Part shown: piece after piece, positions 59,401 through 64,000 of the stretch
Numbering within the stretch: position 1 is the first letter of the stretch
Layout of the letters: every line of letters begins with the position of its first letter
Origin: Tridacna crocea
Taxonomy: Eukaryota; Mollusca; Bivalvia; Cardiida; Cardiidae
Direction of reading: 5' to 3'
NCBI GenBank assembly: GCA_943736015.1
Contig: OX031069.1
Coordinates: 20,465,235-20,529,234 of the forward strand
Length of the DNA stretch: 64,000 bases
Program-made: the position numbers and the translations under genes
Notes under the pieces: model-generated
Told to the model about the DNA's origin: nothing
What the model saw: the letters and a program-made list of their open reading frames with translations, nothing else
The model's database searches: none

Positions 59401-62400
59401 GTGGGTTCTGTATGATTTGCATGGCTTTGTGGTAGATCTATACTTGTAAGCCTTTGGTTTGTAAAGCACTATTTACTTCAGAACCCTGGCCTTGGCCTGG
59501 TGAAGCCAAGGACACATATAAGTTACCTGTCACAGTGAAATCACTGAAGTAATGATGAAAGTGATGAAAAACACAGACATACATACAGTATGCTGCCTGT
59601 GAGTTGCTTGCAATTATTCTTTGAAGGGTTCTAACCTGGCTTATTGATTAAAAGTGTTCATTTGTCTTCCATACCTCCCAGATTCATTCCTAGGCTATAG
59701 TGCTGATACTTGAGAGCTTTCTCAGAAAAGTAGTGCAGAGCCTTTAGAAGCCTACTGCTGACAAAACACATTAATCACTTGAATAAGAAAAACTGAAATA
59801 CTGTTGAACAAACATAAATTTACTTATACCAAACATGTCAGCAATTAAAAATCGATCAAGCCCAACCCTGCTGAAGCAGGAACTGAAAACTTCCATGACA
59901 AGAGTATGACAATTCTACTGCACTTGAACACCAATTTAGCACATAACCACATGTGGAAAATTGATCAAATCTTCATTGAATCAACTCTTTACAACCCAAC
60001 AAAATTTAAGCCAAGACTAATCAAAACCATTTTGAAGATGACAAAGTAAATGTGACTAAAAAGTATTTTTTTTCTTGACAGGTAAGAAAATGTGAAAATG
60101 CCTGAAAAGGCCGGTTAACTAGAATTTCATATCTCCCCACAATGTTTTCAAAAACTGTCTTCCCCAGGATCGTTAAAAGTTGGGATTATCTGATAAAGGG
60201 TTAAAGATAAAAAAAAATCTAATACTTATATACCAGTTTTCCACATTATATTCATAATTTTACATTACAATCAGTTTAGCAAAGAGATAGCAGAATGCAA
60301 GTCAACAGCAATTTCTTCTCTCCAATGCAATATCTATCCTTTCTATAATGCTGTTGCACTGTAAGCCTCTATAAGCACATTTTCAGCAACAATCTGTTAT
60401 CTCAAAGAACATAATACTTTTTGTGAATTGAAAAAAACTTCAAATTTGTTTAAATTCTATGTAAACAATGCAAATACCATAGTTCCATACTAAAGATGAT
60501 TTCTGTAAAACACCATTTTTCTTGGTGTGAAACTATTGTAAGTGACATTCCATTAAAAAGCAGAAAATTCAATTTGTTTTTTCTTAAAATGATTTTTGTT
60601 ATTAACACAACTTTCTGAAATACAAATCATATCTAAGTGTTTATCCAGCTTAAGCTTTAATAATGAAATGAAACATTTTTTTCCTTCTCCTGTAAAATTT
60701 TGGAAAATGCAGATACCATAGTTTCACTCTAACCCAGCATGAAAATGTTCATACAGACAACACTCACTTTCAAAACCCCTCTCAGATGTTGAAAGTTTAC
60801 AAACCATTACCTTTTGCAACATGCCAAACATCAAACCAGTGCTGAATACAGGGCCTTTCTTCACGCAAATGCTTCTTTATGGAGCTGTGACGGACTGTTA
60901 CTAGGTCCGCCACGTTTAGGTCCTGTATCTCTATGAGCCATCCAAGTCCTCTCTTTAACCCCTCCATTTCCATGGCATGGGAGTTTCGGACTTCATTGCT
61001 CTGAAAACATTAGCAGTAATGTGTAAATATACTCCTTTCTGAACTTCAAGGAAGTTCAGTTACAGATGCAGTAACCTACATGTATTAGAGATGCTCTGCA
61101 TGTGAATATGTATGTATTTCATATGCATTGCAAGAAATTATGTTGGATTGGACTGAAAAAATAGCAAAACTCTGGTCCATTCAAAATTCATAGCCTATTA
61201 TTTAGCATTTTAAACATGGGTCAAATTATCAGATTCTTCTCATGCAAGAGTAGTCAACATTGTGGTAAAGAGAGAAAATGCTGGTTTTAAAAACCCTCTC
61301 CTTCATGCTGATGAAATTCAAAAATGGTGGTAAAGGGCTCATGTGCTAATATGAATTATGAAAACATTAGAATTTTCACAAACATACCTGAACCAGCTGA
61401 AAATCCAAAACTTGGTTTGCTTCTAGGTCTATCATTGTGTAAGAGCCATATTTTGCTGTATGACCTGGGGTGCAACATCTCAAATCTCCAGCCAGCTTCA
61501 GTGATTTACCATGGCTCCTTATCTCCCTGACCATGGACTGTTGGTGCTTTTTCCAAACTGACATTATAGTTGGTGTTAAATAAACCGACTGTATCAAATT
61601 AAAAGTACTGTTGCTTATACATGTATTTTGTATTGAAGCAAAGTCTAGCGCTCTCAGTACTTTCACTGGACTCACACCACAAAACATGACTGCTGCACTC
61701 AAAATTAAGTTTCCCAATGGCATGTTACCGCATAGTGGCTGACTTCGCCATGTTGTCTCCTGCTCACAGTTGAAGCACTTAATGTCACATACCAGACATG
61801 TTCCTACAGTCTTCTTGTTCACACAAGTGATAGCTCCACAGACAGAACACTTGTTTAATAAACTGTAGAGACATGATTCAAACACAATGTACTTTCTTTC
61901 TTTGGCAATATTTGTATCACAATCCTTGATTTCATTACCACTGTCTTCAATTGGATGCCACTCAGGATCTCTAGTGTTGTCTGATACTAATGGCAACAGG
62001 GATTCATTCAAACTTTCATTCATATGTGGTTCATTCATATTCATACCCTTCATATGAGGCTGTATGTCATGTTCTTTACTCAGGGGAATGGAGGTTGTTT
62101 GGGTGCCTTTATTTTCTGTCTGCACAACTGGACATTGGATCAAAACACTCCTTCTTTTCTGTTGAAGAAAAATTACAATGTTCAGATAAAATTAATGTTA
62201 TAACACTAAAGCTGCTAAGGACGACTCGGGCTCCTTTTGTGGACAGTGTAGATGAATATCAGAATAGAAAATTGTGCAGTCTGATCTTGGATCTACACTG
62301 TCCAAGAGGGAGACAGCTTTCTTCCACAAAATCTAAACTTGAATAGCAATTTTGGGTTTTTAACTCCAAACGAGAAAAGTTAGATGGGTCTATACTGAAA

Positions 62401-63034
62401 GCATATGCAGATGACAAATAAAACGCAACTGGAGAATTGAAATATTGTTCCCAGCAGGGTAGAGATCACAATGATTTCAGCTGTCAGTAGCTGGCATTGC
62501 ATTAAGTTTGGTTATCAAAGAGCATAGCTCATAATAGATATATCCAGTTCAGTAATTGAAATTTACTTTGAGGAAAGGAGTATGCATTTTTGAGATGTCA
62601 TTTACTTTTTATTGCCTAATCTACAACCATTCTCTTAGCTTTAACTCTTTATCAAATGACAAAATTTTCAACTCCCCTCAATGAGTGCATTTGCAATTGC
62701 ATGGTACATGCTATTGAAAGCATGATGTGAAATGGAGACTACCGTATGCTGGTTACCAGTATTTTCTCCTTCTTCCACATTGTTTTGAAAAGGTTTGTTC
62801 CTCAGGGTCATTAAAACTTGAAACTGTGTGGCAAAAATTTCATGCATAAACAAAGTGAAACTTACGGCAAGGTTGTAAGCTGTCTGTGTGGCTGTTGAAA
62901 ATGTTTGTTGACTGGTGAGAGTTTGGCTTGGCAGTCCATTTTCATCGGAGCCTATCGGGTTGATCTGGTGGGTTGTAGATAACTGTGCCTGTTGATTTGT
63001 TGACAGTTTGGAAGTGATTTTGTTCAAGTTGTCT
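53316..63034 (-). CDS. Transposase-like gene (Kolobok-like), seven exons, probably decayed or domesticated
   Basis: Minus-strand exons 62866-63034, 61388-62158, 60811-61000, 55779-56021, 55182-55352, 54370-54518 and 53316-53497 follow the order of a large animal family of DDE-type transposase-like proteins. Its recognised segments are RKYIVFESCL, a C-x2-C zinc-ribbon-like region, LAGDxR..PGHTAKYGSYT, NEVRNS..MEMEGLKRGL, HWFDVWHVAKG, NHMYWCAAS, QTSTLESFH, LALAALHCNEN and a basic C-terminus RARFTR. I assign it to Kolobok-like from memory; that superfamily targets TTAA. Oddities: VTDRH is VTVRH here, the normal GDGRxDSPG is GDLRCCTPG, and exon 55182-55352 is one base short of frame. Introns interrupt the catalytic core, unlike in a fresh transposon. 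The 5' start is not resolved. Confidence 0.75.
53935..54078. repeat. 144-bp palindrome of ATGACCC units
   Basis: ATGACCCCCATTACAAAATG at the left pairs exactly with the right end; inside, CCCGGGTCATT, GACCCGGGTC and ACCCATGGGT form smaller palindromes. Minus-strand gene intron just after the last exon junction. Confidence 0.85.
54370..54518 (-). CDS. Transposase-like gene, exon LAALHCNEN
   Basis: Acceptor ATTTCATTTCAG and donor GTAAGG (reverse strand). Reads LALAALHCNENSSQTQAVTK, then WRISFPKSRKGAAIAK. LAALHxNEN and KSRKG are conserved in the family. Phases fit both neighbours. Confidence 0.8.
54899..55125 (+). mobile_element. TTAA-HP repeat, subfamily A
   Basis: In the intron between exons 55182 and 54518 of the minus-strand gene; hairpin GCTGGTTACCAGC with one mismatch. 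Confidence 0.85.
55182..55352 (-). pseudogene. Transposase-like gene, exon with LESFH motif, one base out of frame
   Basis: Acceptor TTTTTGGCAG and donor GTAACT (reverse strand). The first 10 codons (FKPYVEMEK) and the rest (VIGRLLVQDVKKLSQTEQTS, then LESFHNVVCQF and YAQMEAR) are in different frames. The exon is 171 nt, whereas flanking phases demand 172. The shift falls at a run of five A's (plus-strand T run 55324-55328), so either a true 1-nt loss or an assembly error. The Glu of LESFH is the likely third catalytic acid. Confidence 0.72.
55779..56021 (-). CDS. Transposase-like gene, exon with NHMYWCA motif
   Basis: Acceptor TTTTCACAG and donor GTACAT (reverse strand). 80 full codons: VYKKLEAAGKKKGWQKVKDW, SISNHMYWCAASSGCDGELV, KWLSVLNHVANIHSGHGEKF and HCEHGQLDDRDWMKKG. 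This is the helical insertion region of the family, with conserved Cys/His (W..A, H..GH, C.HG). Frame intact. Confidence 0.82.
56057..56289 (-). mobile_element. TTAA-HP repeat, subfamily A
   Basis: TTAA ends; 36 bp from the acceptor of the minus-strand exon at 56021. Confidence 0.84.
56300..57039. other. Intronic sequence with a GATC-SH hairpin
   Basis: AGATTAAGATAAGACTGCAC and complement at 56934-56987. The rest (AAATCTATTTGACCTGGGAC ..) looks like old repeat. Confidence 0.45.
57040..57860 (+). pseudogene. Broken copy of the SDxCxxxNKN gene family
   Basis: Recognisable in order: a segment with YSFLWNETIAGCSACEIASY, then FIFYSDSCTTINKNRFYVSM, then TQNENYSMHS (family TQNENDSMHS), then MDQTNFYDLKQMSE, and finally FSFFFKYHYDTDF and PISSKNYDDLVSLI. 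This order matches a widespread uncharacterised animal family, probably mobile-element derived, that I know from its (F)SDNCxGQNKN motif; I cannot name it further. The copy lacks its N-terminal half and is clearly broken in several places. It lies on the opposite strand inside a 4.8-kb intron of the transposase-like gene. Confidence 0.65.
57903..58123 (-). mobile_element. TTAA-HP repeat, subfamily A
   Basis: Follows the broken SDxCxxxNKN copy by about 45 bp. Hairpin with mismatches, ends degraded. Confidence 0.78.
58130..59005. other. Intronic sequence
   Basis: A GATC-SH hairpin at 58590-58644 and a local repeat of AAATGGACA(C/A/G)TTTCA (58443-58550). No exon seen. Confidence 0.45.
59006..59234 (+). 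mobile_element. TTAA-HP repeat, subfamily A, near consensus
   Basis: 229 bp between TTAA copies; both terminal 13-mers (TTAACCCATTACC / GGTAATGGGTTAA) are exact inverted repeats. Confidence 0.92.
59693..59757 (-). pseudogene. Possible orphan exon resembling the LAALH exon
   Basis: On the minus strand, after TTTTGTCAG, a short frame reads SRLLKALHYFSEKALKYQHY before a GT. It resembles the RLxLAALHxNENAxRxQ segment of the same transposase family, but lies in the wrong order, inside the intron between the exons at 60811 and 56021. It may be a relic of an older copy or chance. Confidence 0.3.
59981..60204 (-). mobile_element. TTAA-HP repeat, strongly diverged
   Basis: Only the outer arms and a weak centre GGCCGGTTAACTAG remain. 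Confidence 0.65.
60205..60810. other. Intronic sequence
   Basis: AT-rich; nothing recognised. Confidence 0.4.
60811..61000 (-). CDS. Transposase-like gene, exon with DVWH motif
   Basis: Acceptor ATGTTTTCAG and donor GTAATG (reverse strand). Reads SNEVRNSHAMEMEGLKRGLG, then LVTVRHSSIKK and QHWFDVWHVAKG. In the relatives I know, the middle motif is VTDRH; the valine replaces what is probably the second catalytic Asp. Phase 1 at the end joins the exon starting 56021. Confidence 0.82.
61388..62158 (-). CDS. Transposase-like gene, large exon: zinc ribbon and first catalytic Asp
   Basis: 257 codons, phase 0 to 0, acceptor CTTCAACAG and donor GTATGT. After an acidic, Met/Asn-rich linker come DPEWHPIED, RKYIVFESCLYSLL, then four Cys pairs (CSVC, CLVC, CFNC and nearby Cys) typical of the family zinc-binding part, and TTWRSQPLCGNMPLGNLILS. 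The C-terminal part has KLAGDLRCCTPGHTAKYGSY; the Asp of GD is the first expected catalytic acid and is present, although the flanking GRxDS is altered. No stop or frameshift in 771 nt argues for recent function or selection. Confidence 0.82.
62240..62308. repeat. GATC-SH hairpin
   Basis: TGGACAGTGTAGATGAATAT and complement CTTGGATCTACACTGTCCA; in the intron between the two most 5' minus-strand exons. Confidence 0.7.
62357..62465 (-). mobile_element. TTAA-HP left arm
   Basis: AACTCCAAACGAGAAAAGTT..CAGCAGGGTAGA, broken at the hairpin. Confidence 0.6.
62641..62838 (-). mobile_element. TTAA-HP repeat, diverged
   Basis: Left hairpin arm mostly lost; right arm CATTGTTTTGAAAAGG present. Ends 28 bp before the minus-strand exon 62866. 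Confidence 0.7.
62866..63034 (-). CDS. Transposase-like gene, 5'-most readable exon
   Basis: Donor GTAAGT (reverse strand) at 62865-62860 and phase 0 match the next exon. The frame is open back to a stop at 63088-63090, and I place the left edge at the CAACAG acceptor giving start 63034. The translation, ending TFSTATQTAYNLA, is low-complexity and Gln/Thr-rich as in family N-terminal linkers. It contains no ATG, so a start exon lies further upstream; frames open at 63072-63314 may contribute. Confidence 0.45.
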
Positions 63035-63039
63035 CTGTT

Positions 63040-63330
63040 GGAACTTGGATTCAGATGAAAATGTAGAGAGCTTAGGTAAAGAACTTGTTAAATCTGCAAA
63101 CCACGTCAATGAACAAGGGTAAGACTGGCAGGTCTGAGGATTCATTGTAGATGACACTGCTGTAGTTGTGATGATGGAAGTGGTTGTACATAGCAGCTAT
63201 TGAGGGGCAAGCAGTCACACAAGAGGAAAGTGGAACTGCTGTGTAAACTTCTCCAAAATGGTCTGTGTTTGTCTCTGCTAAACATGGATTCCTTTCTTTT
63301 TGTCTGAGCATCAAAGTTGAGTTTATCTAA
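63040..63330 (-). other. Open but unresolved upstream sequence of the transposase-like gene
   Basis: Minus-strand frames such as SSVIYNESSDLPVLPLFIDV and LTWFADLTSSLPKLSTFSSE look protein-like but lie in different frames without obvious junctions. A good acceptor (GAATTTTTAG) lies at 63330-63320. They may be parts of the N-terminal region. Confidence 0.35.
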
Positions 63331-63473
63331 AAATTCAATGGCAAAACATTGAAATCAAAGTTGCATGTTATCCATATGGGTAAAAAATACATTAGGGTTT
63401 ATTCTTGAAATGTTATCCAGTTTAGCTGAGGAGTAGCAGCAGTAGTGTTAGGCATTTGTCATTTGGTAAAGTG

Positions 63474-63684
63474 TTAACTCTTTACCAAATGACAAAATTT
63501 TAGACTGGTCCAAATTGAAAGCATTTGCAGACGACAAAATGAATGTGATCAAAGAATTGAAATTTGTTTTAGGAAGGGAAAAAAACATTGTTGGAAATGG
63601 AGAAAATGCTGGTTCCTAGAATGTTTTCAAAAGGCTTCTTTCACAGGGGGTGTTCAGAGTAGGGACTGTGTGGTAAAAGGTTAA
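63474..63684 (-). mobile_element. TTAA-HP repeat, hairpin half deleted
   Basis: TTAA ends; the right hairpin arm is lost. Shares its last TTAA with the next copy. Confidence 0.82.
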
Positions 63685-63850
63685 CTCTTTAATACACAAT
63701 CCTGACTTTTAGAGAATCAGAGAATTTCCCACAATGTTTTCTGCCCTTCCAAACTCAAATTTCGATTTTTTAGTGACATTCATTTTGTCATCTTCAAATA
63801 CTTTCAATTTGGACTTGTCTGTAATTTTGTTGTTTGGTAAGGAGTCAAAC
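63681..63850 (+). mobile_element. TTAA-HP repeat, abutting, hairpin mostly lost
   Basis: TTAACTCTTTAATACACAAT left arm, right arm TTTTGTCATCTTCAAATACT, end GGAGTCAAAC. Confidence 0.75.
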
Positions 63851-64000
63851 ATGGGACAAAATTTCCAAGTGGTAAAACTTGAATACCAAAAGTAAATGGG
63901 AGTCAAAAGATGGAATATTTTACTGAAAGACTTTGTAATATTTTGGCAAGAGGACAAAATACATGTACCAGCATTTTTACCTTCCTCTAAATTGAATTTA

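Overview
The window looks like nuclear DNA of an invertebrate animal, most likely a bivalve mollusc (inference). It is AT-rich, genes are split by GT-AG introns, and most of the sequence is short non-autonomous repeats of kinds I associate with bivalve genomes: SINEs with tRNA-like heads, elements opening with a palindromic AGCTCACCTGAGC/GTGCTCA motif, and elements built on a 156-bp tandem core. There are no bacterial operons, rRNAs, real tRNA genes or CRISPR arrays.

Three gene systems can be read. (1) 4785-18513, plus strand: a complete seven-exon gene for a proline iminopeptidase-type alpha/beta hydrolase (peptidase family S33). The splice phases close exactly to a 314-residue protein with Ser109, Asp265 and His293 as triad. 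(2) 49115-50528, plus strand: the last two exons of a gene carrying the cysteine-rich P2X7 'ballast' C-terminal domain; a further candidate exon of unknown family lies at 39060-39235. (3) 53316-63034, minus strand: a seven-exon transposase-like gene (Kolobok-like by recall). It has a zinc-ribbon-like N-terminal part, but one expected acidic residue is replaced and one exon has a 1-nt frame problem. A broken copy of another widespread animal gene family (SD-x-C-x-x-x-NKN motif) lies on the opposite strand inside one of its introns (57040-57860).

The rest is dominated by one repeat family, here called TTAA-HP: about 229 bp, bounded by TTAA, with a near-perfect central hairpin. I count more than 50 copies or pieces. 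Empty sites visible inside the window show that it inserts at TTAA and duplicates it. Other structures are a 4.88-kb long-TIR element with a 9-bp target duplication (31632-36510), a direct segmental duplication of about 4.6 kb (26632-36750 and 40769-45658), two arrays of an exact 156-bp repeat (21035-22910 with a 624-bp higher-order period, and 25699-26323), a large inverted pair of foldback elements (52425-53210), several isolated perfect hairpins, and SINEs.

Layout: 1-4700 repeats upstream of the peptidase; 4.8-18.5 kb peptidase gene with repeat-filled introns; 18.5-26.3 kb TTAA-HP cluster and 156-bp arrays; 26.6-45.7 kb segmental duplication with the long-TIR element inside the first copy; 46-50.5 kb ballast-domain gene; 50.6-53.2 kb TTAA-HP cluster and palindrome; 53.3-63 kb transposase-like gene; 63-64 kb repeats. 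The named genes have no evident functional link; the plausible link is between TTAA-specific repeats and a transposase of a superfamily known for TTAA targets.
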